From Ruania suaedae (GTDB lineage Bacteria; Actinomycetota; Actinomycetes; Actinomycetales; Beutenbergiaceae), in contig NZ_CP088018.1 in NCBI RefSeq assembly GCF_021049265.1, positions 1,116,001 to 1,180,000 of the forward strand: DNA of 64,000 bases, read 5' to 3'. Under the pieces are notes generated by a model. That model ran no database searches and was not told the DNA's origin. It saw only the letters and a list, made by a program, of their open reading frames with translations. Position numbers and translations under genes: made by a program. Shown here one piece after another: positions 1-8,889 of the stretch; the first letter of the stretch is position 1; each line of letters opens with the position of its first letter.

Positions 1-356
1 GCACACTCGATCGCCTGTGTGTACACCTGCCCGCCACCGCAGATCCAGGCGTCCTCGGCGGCGACGAGGGCGAGGGCGTCGTCGAGCCCGCCGACCACCT
101 CGGCGCCGGGCGCTTCGTAGCCCGGCGTGCGGGTCAGGACGATGTTGCGACGCCCGGGCAGCGGGCGAAACCTCGCCGGCAGGGACTCCCACTGGCCGCG
201 GCCCATGATCACCGCCTGCCCGGCCGTGGACTCACGGAAGTGGCGCAGGTCCTCGGGCAGGTGCCAGGGCAGGTCGCCGTCGGCGCCGATCACCCGGTCG
301 TGAGCCTGCGCCCAGATCATGCCCAGCCTGGCCGGGGCCGATGCGGGCTGGCTCAC
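1..356 (-). CDS. folA: dihydrofolate reductase, 3' end cut by window edge
   Basis: Reduces dihydrofolate to tetrahydrofolate with NADPH, regenerating the cofactor oxidised by thymidylate synthase just upstream. Reading from GTG at 356 gives an N-terminus containing [33 protein letters not shown] and RNIVLTR, then an ICGGGQVY motif: the substrate loop, the NADPH-binding strand and the GGxxxY element of the DHFR family, in order. The GTG overlaps the thyA stop (GTGA), which indicates translational coupling. An ATG at 320 is an alternative start. About 118 codons are present; the C-terminal quarter lies outside the window. Confidence 0.93.
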   Translation of the reverse strand, partial: MSQPASAPARLGMIWAQAHDRVIGADGDLPWHLPEDLRHFRESTAGQAVIMGRGQWESLPARFRPLPGRRNIVLTRTPGYEAPGAEVVGGLDDALALVAAEDAWICGGGQVYTQAIEC

Positions 357-1168
357 ACGGCCACCGGCGCCTTGATGGCGGGGTGATGGGCGTAGTCCAG
401 GATCTCGACGTTCTCGTAGGAGTAGGAGTACAGGTCCTCGGCGCGCTGCAGACGCAGCTGCGGGAACGGGTACGGTGTGCGGCCGAGCTGCTCGCCGACC
501 TGCTCGACGTGGTTGTCGTAGATGTGGCAGTCACCCCCGGTCCAGATGAACTCACCCGGCTCCAGCCCGCTCTGCTGGGCCACCATGTGGGTCAGCAGAG
601 CGTAGGAGGCGATGTTGAACGGCACCCCGAGGAACAGATCCGCGCTGCGTTGGTAGAGCTGGCAGGACAGGCGCCCGTCGGCCACGTAGAACTGGAACAG
701 CGCATGGCAGGGGGCCAGGGCCATCGTGTCCAGCTCGGCCACGTTCCAGGCGGAGACGACCATGCGGCGCGAGTGCGGCTGCTCGCGGAGCTGGGCCATC
801 ACCCCGGCGAGCTGGTCGATGTGCCCGCCGCCGGGGGTCGGCCACGATCGCCACTGCACCCCGTAGACCGGGCCGAGCTCGCCATCGGCGTCCGCCCACT
901 CGTCCCAGATGCGCACGCCGTGCTCGCGCAGGTAGGCGACGTTGGACTCCCCGCGCAGGAACCACAGCAGCTCGTGCACCACCGAGCGCAGGTGCACCCG
1001 CTTGGTGGTCACCAGCGGGAAACCCGCACCGAGGTCGTAGCGCAGCTGGCGCGCGAACACGGAGCGGGTCCCGGTCCCGGTCCGGTCCGGCTTCGCGGTG
1101 CCGTGGGTGAGCACCTCGGCGAGCAGGTCCTCGTACTGGCGGTCTGGGGGGTGGAGCGTGCTGGTCAT
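353..1168 (-). CDS. thyA: thymidylate synthase (ThyA type)
   Basis: Methylates dUMP to dTMP using 5,10-methylene-tetrahydrofolate; cytosolic. The 271-residue length and motifs are classical ThyA: the RTGTGTRS phosphate loop near residue 30, catalytic Cys154 in [30 protein letters not shown] and a GDCHIYDNH element. An AGGAGG Shine-Dalgarno lies 7 nt before the ATG. It is followed directly by folA with overlapping stop and start, the common thyA-folA operon. Many actinobacteria carry the flavin-dependent ThyX instead or as well; nothing here says whether thyX is also present. Confidence 0.97.
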   Translation of the reverse strand: MTSTLHPPDRQYEDLLAEVLTHGTAKPDRTGTGTRSVFARQLRYDLGAGFPLVTTKRVHLRSVVHELLWFLRGESNVAYLREHGVRIWDEWADADGELGPVYGVQWRSWPTPGGGHIDQLAGVMAQLREQPHSRRMVVSAWNVAELDTMALAPCHALFQFYVADGRLSCQLYQRSADLFLGVPFNIASYALLTHMVAQQSGLEPGEFIWTGGDCHIYDNHVEQVGEQLGRTPYPFPQLRLQRAEDLYSYSYENVEILDYAHHPAIKAPVAV

Positions 1169-1187
1169 CGGGCGCCTCCTCGCAGGC

Positions 1188-1940
1188 TCAGTCTAGGTTG
1201 CCGTCGGAGTGGGGCCGTTCCCGCTCGGCGAGCCTGGCGGCGTCGGCGAACAGGTCCTCCTGCGTGCCCTGGAGGGCCGGCGCGGAGTGCTCGACCGAGC
1301 GCAGGAAGTGCGCCGGCGCCGGGCCGAACGCCGCGTCGAGGCCCTCGATGAGGCTCTTGCCCATCACCCGCCCGCCGACGAAACCGATCGCCGCACCGAT
1401 GCCGAAGGGCATCAGCCGGCCGAGCATGACCGTGCTGCCCTTGGTCACCACCGCCTTGGCCATCCGCCCCCGCAGCGTCTTGTTCACCGTCTTCACGGTC
1501 GCCACCGGCAGCCTGGTGAGCAGCACCTGTGCCCAGGTCGCGGTGGACAGGCCCAGCTGGGCCTCGAGCAGCTCCGGTCCGTTCTCACCCAGCAGCGTGG
1601 TGAGCAGCAGCGCGCGACGGCGGGCGACGTCGTCCGTGGCGATCCCGTGCACGTCCGCCACGGCCAGGCAGAGGGCGGCCGAGGCGCCGACGAACGTGGC
1701 GACCTGACCGGCGGTGAGGGCCAGGGCCACCCCGGTGCCGACCACCGGGAAGGCAGCGACCGCCCCCACGGCACCGCCGGAGGTGCTCACGGCGAACAGG
1801 TACCGCCGCTTCATCAGCGCGATCAGTTCCTGGGGCCCGGCGTCCGGGTGGGAGGCGCGCAGGCCGTCGACATACCGGCGCACCTGGGCCGAGGGCAGCG
1901 TGGCGACCGCATCGATGAACGAGTCGAGCTGGAGGGCCAT
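1188..1940 (-). CDS. conserved membrane-associated protein of unknown function
   Basis: A 250-residue protein that I do not recognise with certainty. It has an acidic and amphipathic N-terminal third, a hydrophobic Gly/Ala-rich stretch around residues 55-90 ([21 protein letters not shown] and onward) and a second glycine-rich hydrophobic segment near 175-195 ([18 protein letters not shown]). This pattern recalls EcsC-like proteins, which is only a possibility. The AAGGAGA ribosome site before the ATG is strong. It lies between thyA (19 bp downstream) and the OsmC gene (9 bp upstream), so it is probably cotranscribed with them. Confidence 0.7.
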   Translation of the reverse strand: MALQLDSFIDAVATLPSAQVRRYVDGLRASHPDAGPQELIALMKRRYLFAVSTSGGAVGAVAAFPVVGTGVALALTAGQVATFVGASAALCLAVADVHGIATDDVARRRALLLTTLLGENGPELLEAQLGLSTATWAQVLLTRLPVATVKTVNKTLRGRMAKAVVTKGSTVMLGRLMPFGIGAAIGFVGGRVMGKSLIEGLDAAFGPAPAHFLRSVEHSAPALQGTQEDLFADAARLAERERPHSDGNLD

Positions 1941-1949
1941 GGTCTCTCC

Positions 1950-2381
1950 TTAGGGTGCGTCCGGCTGGTGGCCGATGCTCATCCGGTGGGGCAGTCCGGC
2001 TTCGAGGGTACGGCCGACGGTGCACGCCGACGCGGCGGCGCGCTCGAGGACCCGGCTGAGCTCCTCGCGCTGGGTCCCGGTCAGCCCGGAGGTGTCGAGG
2101 GCCAGCTCCACCGCGGCCGCCACGTACCGGTTCGCCTGCGCATCCTTGCGGGTGGTCACGGTCGCCGTGGCCGCGAAGTCCTCGCCGAGCCGCCGGCTCA
2201 ACGGCCACTCGGCGCTCATCAGGGTGCAGGTGGCCAGCGCCAGGGCGAGCAGTTCGCCGGGGGTGAACGCCCCCTCGTCCTGCGAGCTGCCCACCCGGAC
2301 CTCGCCTCCTCGCGCGTTGCGAGCCACGTAGGAGCGGGGGCCGGTGCGTGCGGCGCTCAGTCCCGCCTGCTCGTCTGCCAT
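1950..2381 (-). CDS. OsmC/Ohr-family protein
   Basis: Small OsmC-fold protein of 143 residues, a family of thiol peroxidases that reduce organic hydroperoxides. The two conserved cysteines are present: Cys52 in LALATCTLMSAE and Cys120 in AASACTVGRTLEAG, about 68 residues apart as in the OsmC/YhfA group. PGELLALALA is the usual helix before the first Cys. Start is uncertain: ATG 2381 (MADEQ) and ATG 2393 (MIDVMADEQ) are in frame and neither has a clear ribosome site. The open frame runs further upstream to 2759, but that part is antisense to putA and has shadow composition. Divergent from putA. Confidence 0.85.
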   Translation of the reverse strand: MADEQAGLSAARTGPRSYVARNARGGEVRVGSSQDEGAFTPGELLALALATCTLMSAEWPLSRRLGEDFAATATVTTRKDAQANRYVAAAVELALDTSGLTGTQREELSRVLERAAASACTVGRTLEAGLPHRMSIGHQPDAP

Positions 2382-2529
2382 GACGTCGATCATGTCATCG
2401 ACCGGCCGGCTCGTCGCCGCGGGCGTGCGCGCCCGTTCGGACGAGTCCTCGTGCGTGATGGATGATGGGGGCGGATGCTGGTGGCGATTCGGGGAGACGA
2501 TCAGGGGCGTGGGGACGCAGGATGGATCA

Positions 2530-5500
2530 ATGAGCGTGGCTGACGTGACATCCCTCGTGGACCCTGCCGTGGAGCTGGCGCACCGGTGGGCCGATGCCGC
2601 CTCCCAGCGCAGCTCCTCGAGCGAGAGCCGCACCTCGGCCCGTCTCGCCGCCCTGGTCGGCGACCCCCGCGGGCTGGATCTCGCGGTGCGCTTCGTCGAC
2701 CGCGTGGCCCGGCCCGAGGATCCGGTCGTCGCCGCCCGCGAGCTCGCGCGGCTCTCCACCGAGGCGGCCAGCGGGTTCCTGTCCGGTCCCGACCGCGCGA
2801 TGCTCGGCCTGGGATCGGCGATGGCTCCGCTGGCTCCCTCGATGGTGGTGCCCCTGGCCCGGCACCGGCTGCGCCAGCTCGTCGGCCATCTGGTGGTCGA
2901 CGCCTCGGATCCGGCACTGGCCCATCACCTCGCCCAGGCGCGGGCCCACGGCCGGCGCTCCAACATCAACCTGCTCGGCGAGGCCGTCCTGGGTGAGCAG
3001 GAGGCCAGCACCCGGGCCGCCCGGACGCGCCAGCTCCTCGAGCGTGACGACGTCGACCACGTCTCCGTCAAGGTCTCCTCGCTGGTCTCCCAGCTGAGCA
3101 CCTGGGACACCGAGGCGGCGGTGGCCCGGGTGGTGGATCGCCTCCGGCCCCTGTACCGCACGGCGGCGCGCACGAGTCCGGCGGCGTTCGTCAACCTCGA
3201 CATGGAGGAACACCGCCACCTCGATCTGACGGTGGCGGTGTTCGAGGCCATCTGCGGCGAGCCGGAGTTCCGCGGCCTGGAGATGGGACTGGCGCTGCAG
3301 GCCTATGTGCCCGAGTCGCAGGAGGCGATGGAGCGGCTGATCGCGTTCGCGCGACGGCGGCGGGCGGCCGGTGGCGCCCCGATCAAGATCCGCCTGGTCA
3401 AGGGCGCCAACCTGGCGATGGAACGGGTGGAGGCAGAACTGCACGGCTGGGTGCAGGCGCCGTACGCGTCCAAGGCCGAGGTGGACGCCGCCTACGTGCG
3501 GATGATGGACAGGCTCCTGCACCCGGATGTCGCCGGCGCCGTGCGCACCGGGGTCGCCTCCCACAACCTCTTCGACCTCGCGCTCGCACATCACCTGGCC
3601 AGCAGCCGCGGGGTCGAGCACGCCCTCGATGTGGAGATGCTGCAGGGCATGGCCCCGGCCCAGGCGCGGGCGGTCGCCCGGGACGTCTGCTCCCAGCGGC
3701 CGCTCATCCTCTACACCCCGGTGGTGGCCGCGCAGGACTTCGACGTCGCGGTCTCCTACCTCGTGCGGAGGCTGGAGGAGAACGCCGAGCCCGAGAACTT
3801 CCTGCGGGCGATCCTCGCCGACGCTGAGCCCGCCGCGATGGCAGGGCAGGAGAGTCGCTTCCGCGCGGCGGTCCGGGACTCGCCCACGGTCGACGGCTCG
3901 TCCGGGCGCGCTGGCCCACGGCCTCCCGCCGGTCCCGCCTTCGTCAACACGAGTGACTCCGACCCGTCCTCCGCCGAGGTCCGCCGTGCGGCACGGGAGT
4001 GGGTCAGCGCTCCCGCGCGCGAGCTGACCTCCCCCGAGCTCGTCTCGGCCGGCGCGGTCGAGGAGACCGCCGCGCGGGCGCTGCTCGCCCAACCGGACTG
4101 GGCAGCGCGTGGCACCGGCGAGCGTGCCGCGGTGCTGCGCTCGATCGCCGACGAGCTCGAGGCGCGCCGCCCGGCGCTGGTGACGCAGGCGGCGCACGAA
4201 GGGGGTAAGACGGTCGCCGAGTCCGACCCCGAGGTGTCCGAGGCGATCGACTTCGCGCGCTACTACGCCGACCGGGCGCAGGGCCTGGACGAGCTCGCCG
4301 ACCTCGAGGGGCTGACTTTCACCCCGGACCGGCTCGTGCTGGTCACCCCGCCCTGGAACTTCCCGATCGCGATCCCGGCGGGCGGCGTGCTCGCCGCCCT
4401 GGCGGCCGGGGCGGCAGCGATCCTCAAGCCCGCGCCGCAGGTGCCCGGGTGCGCCGAGCTGGTGGTGGAGGCCGTGCACGCCGCCTTCGCCGCCCACCGG
4501 GTGCCGGATGAGCTGGTGCAGGTCGTGCGCACCGACGAGGCGGCCACCGGCCGGCAGCTGGTGGCCCATCCGGACGTGGACCGGGTGATCCTCACCGGGA
4601 GCCACGAGACGGCACAGCTGTTCACCCGGTGGCGCAGTGACCGGCCGGCCGGTTCGGGCGTGCTCGCCGAGACGAGCGGGAAGAACGCCCTCGTGGTGAC
4701 TGCGAGCGCCGATGTCGATCTCGCCGTCTCCGACGTGCTGCGCTCGGCCTTCGGTCACGCCGGTCAGAAATGCTCGGCGGCGTCGTTGCTCATCCTGGTC
4801 GGGTCGATGGCCCGTTCGGAGAGGTTCCACCGCCAGCTCCTCGACGCTGTCGGGTCGCTGCGGGTGGGCCGGCCCGAGGACCTCGGCACGGCCATGGGAC
4901 CGCTCATCGCTGCCCCCGAGGGCAAGCTGGCGGAGGCGCTGACCAGGCTCGAGCCGGGGGAGTCCTGGCTGCTGGAGCCCCGCCGGCGCGATGACGAGGG
5001 AAGGCTCTTCTCGCCCGGCATCAAGACCGGCGTGCGACCGGGCTCGCCGTTCCACCTGACCGAGTACTTCGGGCCGGTCCTGGGCATCATGGTGGCCGAC
5101 TCGCTCGAGCAGGCCATCGAGTGGCAGAACGCGCCCGCCTTCGGCCTCACCGGCGGTCTGCACAGCCTCGACGAGGACGAGATCCGGCACTGGCTGGCCC
5201 ATGTCGAGGTCGGCAACGCCTACGTCAACCGTCACACCACCGGCGCGATCGTCCGGCGTCAGCCGTTCGGCGGCTGGAAGCGCTCCTCGGTGGGCCCGGG
5301 GGCGAAGGCAGGCGGGCCGAACTACGTGGCCCAGCTCGGCACCTGGTCGACGGTCCAGCGCCCGTGGGGTGAGGGCGCCGTGGGCCGGCGGGTGCGCGCG
5401 CACCTGGAGGCGGTCCGGCGCCTGGCCGAGGACCCCGCGGAGGAGGAGTGGCTGTGGGTCTCGGCCCTCAGCGACGGCGCGGCGCGCGATGAGATCTACA

Positions 5501-6003
5501 GCCGCGAGAGCGACCCCACCGGGCTGACGTGTGAGGCGAACCTGCTGCGCTACCGCCCCGTGCCGGGCCTGACCGTGCGGGCGAGTGCCGGTGCCGTCCC
5601 GGTGGAGATCGCCCGGATGGTGCTGGCTGCCGCGTGCGCCGGTGTCCCGGCCGAGGTCTCGATGCACCCCGAGGTCGCGGCGGTGGTCGAGGCCCGGGTG
5701 GGCCCGGACGCCGTCGGGTGGGGCTGGTCGAGCGAGAGCGACGAGGACTTCGAGACGCGGGTGGAGCAGGGCCAGGTGAGCGGCCGGGTCCGGGTCATCG
5801 GCATCGAGCCCGGCCTGGTCCGGGCGGCGGCCTCGGCGGCATCCGAGGCGATCCTGCTGCACGGGGAGGTCCTCGCCTCCGGCCGGCGTGAACTGCTCAC
5901 CCTGCTGCGCGAGCAGGCGATCAGCCAGACGAGGCACCGGTTCGGCCATCTCGAGCACGGCCGCGGGCCGGACTCCGCAGCGCCGGAGTTCGACCGCCGC
6001 TGA
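2530..6003 (+). CDS. putA: bifunctional proline dehydrogenase / delta-1-pyrroline-5-carboxylate dehydrogenase
   Basis: Oxidises proline to glutamate in two steps on one polypeptide of 1157 residues. The N-terminal FAD-dependent PRODH barrel contains NINLLGEAVLG, DHVSVKVSSL, FVNLDMEEH, ALQAYVPES, IKIRLVKGAN and the ALDVEMLQGMAP/LILYTPV strands. The C-terminal aldehyde dehydrogenase has VTPPWNFPIAIP, the LTGSHETA NAD loop, ETSGKN with the general base Glu, and the catalytic Cys in GHAGQKCSAAS. A further roughly 200-residue tail follows the dehydrogenase. Start ATG 2530 has an AGGATGG ribosome site; the frame is open further upstream but is not needed. Linker residues about 455-490 are low complexity. 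Confidence 0.95.
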   Translation: MSVADVTSLVDPAVELAHRWADAASQRSSSSESRTSARLAALVGDPRGLDLAVRFVDRVARPEDPVVAARELARLSTEAASGFLSGPDRAMLGLGSAMAPLAPSMVVPLARHRLRQLVGHLVVDASDPALAHHLAQARAHGRRSNINLLGEAVLGEQEASTRAARTRQLLERDDVDHVSVKVSSLVSQLSTWDTEAAVARVVDRLRPLYRTAARTSPAAFVNLDMEEHRHLDLTVAVFEAICGEPEFRGLEMGLALQAYVPESQEAMERLIAFARRRRAAGGAPIKIRLVKGANLAMERVEAELHGWVQAPYASKAEVDAAYVRMMDRLLHPDVAGAVRTGVASHNLFDLALAHHLASSRGVEHALDVEMLQGMAPAQARAVARDVCSQRPLILYTPVVAAQDFDVAVSYLVRRLEENAEPENFLRAILADAEPAAMAGQESRFRAAVRDSPTVDGSSGRAGPRPPAGPAFVNTSDSDPSSAEVRRAAREWVSAPARELTSPELVSAGAVEETAARALLAQPDWAARGTGERAAVLRSIADELEARRPALVTQAAHEGGKTVAESDPEVSEAIDFARYYADRAQGLDELADLEGLTFTPDRLVLVTPPWNFPIAIPAGGVLAALAAGAAAILKPAPQVPGCAELVVEAVHAAFAAHRVPDELVQVVRTDEAATGRQLVAHPDVDRVILTGSHETAQLFTRWRSDRPAGSGVLAETSGKNALVVTASADVDLAVSDVLRSAFGHAGQKCSAASLLILVGSMARSERFHRQLLDAVGSLRVGRPEDLGTAMGPLIAAPEGKLAEALTRLEPGESWLLEPRRRDDEGRLFSPGIKTGVRPGSPFHLTEYFGPVLGIMVADSLEQAIEWQNAPAFGLTGGLHSLDEDEIRHWLAHVEVGNAYVNRHTTGAIVRRQPFGGWKRSSVGPGAKAGGPNYVAQLGTWSTVQRPWGEGAVGRRVRAHLEAVRRLAEDPAEEEWLWVSALSDGAARDEIYSRESDPTGLTCEANLLRYRPVPGLTVRASAGAVPVEIARMVLAAACAGVPAEVSMHPEVAAVVEARVGPDAVGWGWSSESDEDFETRVEQGQVSGRVRVIGIEPGLVRAAASAASEAILLHGEVLASGRRELLTLLREQAISQTRHRFGHLEHGRGPDSAAPEFDRR

Positions 6004-6012
6004 GCGACCGGG

Positions 6013-6774
6013 TCAGTCGTCACCGAGCAGTTGGGCGCCCCGCGCCTCATCCCAGGACATCGCGTGCTCGACGCTGCGGTCCCACGGCAGCGTCCAGCCG
6101 ATCTGGGTGAACAGGTGGTCGAGCAGGTTCCCGGTAAAGCCCCAGACCCACCCGCTCGGCACGCGGAATCCGGCCGAACGGTGCCCGGCGAGCAGCACGG
6201 TCGCCCGGGCAGCGGGTCGCAGCAGCTCCGCCACCGGGACCCGCAGGGTGTGCAGCACCTCGCCGTCGGCGCTCGGCGTGGTCGGGGCCACGGCCTCGGC
6301 CCACCCCAGGTGGGGCACGACGGCGAAGCCGCTCACCGGGACCAGGACCTGCGGGAGCCGGCCGAGTACCGCGACGGCGTCCGGGGCAATCCCGGTCTCC
6401 TCCTGGGTCTCGCGCAGCGCTGCCCCTGCAGGCCCGTCGTCGCCCGGCTCGATCCGGCCGCCGGGGAGCGCGATCTGGCCGGGGTGATGGCGCAGCGCCG
6501 GGGACCGCTGCACGAGGAAGAGGTCGACGCCGGGCGCCGCGGCCCCGCTCCTTGAGGCGGGGGTGAACAGTGCGAGCACGGCTGCGCGCCGGAAGGTGGC
6601 CGCCAAGTGGGCGTCGTCGGCGTGCGGGCCCCCGAGTGGTTCGAACCGGCCTGCCCGCACCCGCTCAAGGAGGGCGTGCAGATCGGTCAGCGCTGGATGG
6701 GGCACGCCGTGAGCGTATCCGCCCGGCCGTTCGCACCGCGGCACGTGCAGCCGGACATGGTGGTCGGTCACCAT
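6013..6774 (-). CDS. Nudix hydrolase, CoA pyrophosphatase-like
   Basis: Nucleotide-diphosphate-linked hydrolase of about 253 residues. It carries the UPF0035-type signature seen in CoA diphosphatases (LRHHPGQIALPGGRIEPGD) followed by the Nudix box end AALRETQEETGI, where the paired Glu bind Mg2+. The substrate is inferred from the family as CoA or a derivative. Its 3' end converges on putA, 9 bp away. The start is unsettled: ATG 6774 (MVTDHHVRL) has only a very close GTGAGG, and a GTG further in (VPHPALTDL) would free it from overlap with the divergent sulfatase remnant. Confidence 0.88.
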   Translation of the reverse strand: MVTDHHVRLHVPRCERPGGYAHGVPHPALTDLHALLERVRAGRFEPLGGPHADDAHLAATFRRAAVLALFTPASRSGAAAPGVDLFLVQRSPALRHHPGQIALPGGRIEPGDDGPAGAALRETQEETGIAPDAVAVLGRLPQVLVPVSGFAVVPHLGWAEAVAPTTPSADGEVLHTLRVPVAELLRPAARATVLLAGHRSAGFRVPSGWVWGFTGNLLDHLFTQIGWTLPWDRSVEHAMSWDEARGAQLLGDD

Positions 6775-6796
6775 GGCCTCACCTGAGAACGATCCC

Positions 6797-7824
6797 ATGT
6801 CGACGACCGGGAAGGGCATCGTGGCCTCCGAGACACCAGCACCGCACGCTCAGCGACCGAACATCCTCGTGATCATGGCCGACCAGCTCGTTCCGTTCCT
6901 CACCGGCCCCTACGGCGACACCGTGGTCCGCACGCCGAATCTGGACCGGCTGGCCGCACGCGGAGTGGCCTTCGACGCCGCCTATGCCCCCGACCCGCTG
7001 TGCGCACCGGCGCGGGCGGCGTTCATGACCGGCGAGCACGCCTCCTCCTTCGGCTGCTATGACAACGCCGCGCTCTTCCCCGCCGACCGCCGCACCTTCG
7101 CCCATCACCTCGACGTGGCCGGCTACCGCACGGCACTCACCGGCAAGATGCACTTCGTCGGACCCGACCAGCGGCACGGGTTCGCCGAGCGGCTCAACTC
7201 GTGGTGATGGTGACCTCCGACCACGGTGAGATGCTCGGCGAGCGCCGGATGGTGCAGAAGCGCTGCTTCTACGAGTGGTCGGTGCGCGTGCCACTGCTCA
7301 TCACCCGCCCCGGTGAGCGCAGCCCGGGGCGGCGGCGGGCCGAGCAGGTCACCCTCGTCGACCTGGCACCGACCATCCTCGACCTGGCCCAGGTCCCGAC
7401 GGCCGGCCGCCCCCCGATGCACGGGCGGAGCCTGGTGCCGTTGCTGGACGGCGAGGCGTGGGACCGCGAGGCCGTCTAGTCCGAGTATTACGTGGAGAAG
7501 GTGCACGCCTCGGGATACATGGTGCGCTCCGGCACGCTCAAGTACGTCTACGTCTACGTCTACGTCCACGGCCAGGACCAGCAGCTCTTCGATCTCGCGG
7601 CCGATCCGCACGAACGGCATGACCTTTCCGCCGATCCCGGCTGGTCCGGCCAGGTCGCGCGCCTGCACGAGCTGCTGCTGGACCAGTTCGACCCGGACGC
7701 CCTCGGCGCCGCGGCGAAGGAGTCGGTGCGCCGCCGGGCGGTCATCCGGGACGCGATGACGGCCACGGGCACCCGCTGGGACGTCGCCGGTGACCCGCCG
7801 CCAGCCTCGCGGTACGTGCGCTGA
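6797..7824 (+). pseudogene. betC: choline-sulfatase remnant (internal deletion plus nonsense codon)
   Basis: Sulfatase-fold gene that would hydrolyse choline-O-sulfate to choline. The N-terminal piece (to 7207) has RPNILVIMADQ, the Cys-type formylglycine signature PLCAPARA and KMHFVGPDQRHGFAERL. The reading frame then shifts and resumes at 7201 with VVMVTSDHGEMLGERRM, a block that in full-length choline-sulfatases lies roughly 150 residues further on. That frame meets an in-frame TAG at 7477-7479 and continues in the same frame as SEYYVEKVHASGYMVRSGTLKY to 7824. About 345 of an expected 500 residues survive. The gene is broken in two independent ways and cannot give an active enzyme. Confidence 0.9.
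7543..7566 (+). repeat. four tandem TACGTC hexamers inside the sulfatase remnant
   Basis: TACGTC is repeated four times without a mismatch, giving Tyr-Val four times in the dead reading frame just before HGQDQQLFDL. Family members have a single short Tyr-rich strand here, so this looks like replication-slippage expansion after loss of selection. Confidence 0.85.
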
Positions 7825-7905
7825 GCGCCGGGCCGAGGGGTCGGTGCGGGGGCCGGCGGAGCACACTAAGGTGTCACCGGCGGAGGATGACGAGGGAGGC
7901 CGGTC

Positions 7906-8886
7906 ATGAGCGCGGATCCGGATAGTCAGCACGGCGCGACCACGGCGGTCGCCGATGACGTGCTGGTGGTCACCGACGTCCGCCGCAGCTTCGGCGACCT
8001 CACGGCGGTCGACGGGGTGTCCCTCCGGATCCAACCGGGGGAGACGTTCGGGTTGCTCGGCCCCAACGGTGCCGGCAAGACGACCACGATCACCATGATC
8101 GCCGGGCTGCTCCCGCCGGACGGTGGCACGATCGAGGTGGCGGGCGAACGCATGGTGCCCTCCGCCGTCGCAGTCAAGCGCCACATCGGACTGGTCCCGC
8201 AGGACCTCGCCCTCTACCCCGACCTGAGGGGCCGGGAGAACCTGCGCTATTTCGCACGCCTGCAGGGTCTGCGCGGTGCGGAACTGGCCCGGCGCGTGGA
8301 CGAGGTCCTGGACGTGGTCGGTCTCGCCGACCGGGCCAAGGACCCGGTGAAGGAGTACTCCGGGGGCATGAAGCGGCGGCTCAACATCGCGGTCGGACTG
8401 CTGCACCGACCCTCGCTGCTGATCCTGGACGAGCCGACCGTCGGGGTGGATCCCCAGTCGCGCAACGCCATCCTCGAATCGGTGGAGGCCCTCTCCGGGG
8501 AGGGGATGTCGGTGCTGTACACGACCCACTACATGGAGGAGGCGGAACGCCTCTGTGACCGTATCGCCATCATCGACTCGGGCCGGATCCAGGCCTGCGG
8601 CACCCGCTCCCAGCTCGTCCGCCTGCTCGGATCCCGCGACCAGGTGCGGATGACCGGCTCGGGCGACCTGGACGCAGCCGCCACCGAGATCGCCCGGGTC
8701 GCCGGGGTGGAACGCGCGGAGGTCAGCGGAGGCGAGCTCGTGGTCACCGCCACCGATGCCCCCTCCGTGCTGGCGGCCATCGTCACGGCCGCCGGTACCT
8801 CGCTCGAACTGGCGGACGTGGAGGTCACCCGGCCGGACCTGGAGCAGGTGTTCCTACACCTGACCGGCAAGGCCCTGCGGGACTGA
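7906..8886 (+). CDS. ABC transporter ATP-binding protein (DrrA/NatA-like)
   Basis: ATPase of an ABC-2 type exporter, 326 residues. Walker A LLGPNGAGKTT, Q-loop VPQDLALYPDL, signature EYSGGMKRRLNIA, Walker B LLILDEPTVGVDP and switch His in YTTHYMEEAE are all intact. The C-terminal ~90 residues form the extra domain usual in drug- or sodium-export ATPases. A GAGGGAGG ribosome site precedes the ATG, and a TAAGGT box at 7867 is a plausible -10. Two permease genes follow at 3 bp spacing and with a 4-nt overlap, so the three form one operon. The cargo cannot be told from sequence. Confidence 0.93.
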   Translation: MSADPDSQHGATTAVADDVLVVTDVRRSFGDLTAVDGVSLRIQPGETFGLLGPNGAGKTTTITMIAGLLPPDGGTIEVAGERMVPSAVAVKRHIGLVPQDLALYPDLRGRENLRYFARLQGLRGAELARRVDEVLDVVGLADRAKDPVKEYSGGMKRRLNIAVGLLHRPSLLILDEPTVGVDPQSRNAILESVEALSGEGMSVLYTTHYMEEAERLCDRIAIIDSGRIQACGTRSQLVRLLGSRDQVRMTGSGDLDAAATEIARVAGVERAEVSGGELVVTATDAPSVLAAIVTAAGTSLELADVEVTRPDLEQVFLHLTGKALRD

Positions 8887-8889
8887 GCG

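Noticed and set aside
341-1351. Plus-strand open frame over thyA
   Set aside because: Antisense to a well-conserved thymidylate synthase; no ribosome site or domain.
2527-5958. Very long minus-strand open frame opposite putA (over 1100 codons)
   Set aside because: It is a high-GC antisense shadow; the plus strand encodes a complete PutA, and the shadow has His/Gly/Arg-rich composition without domains.
7201-7500. TAG in the sulfatase frame as a recoded (pyrrolysine-type) codon
   Set aside because: The gene also has a large deletion and a frame change upstream, so it is a pseudogene; no recoding machinery is visible.
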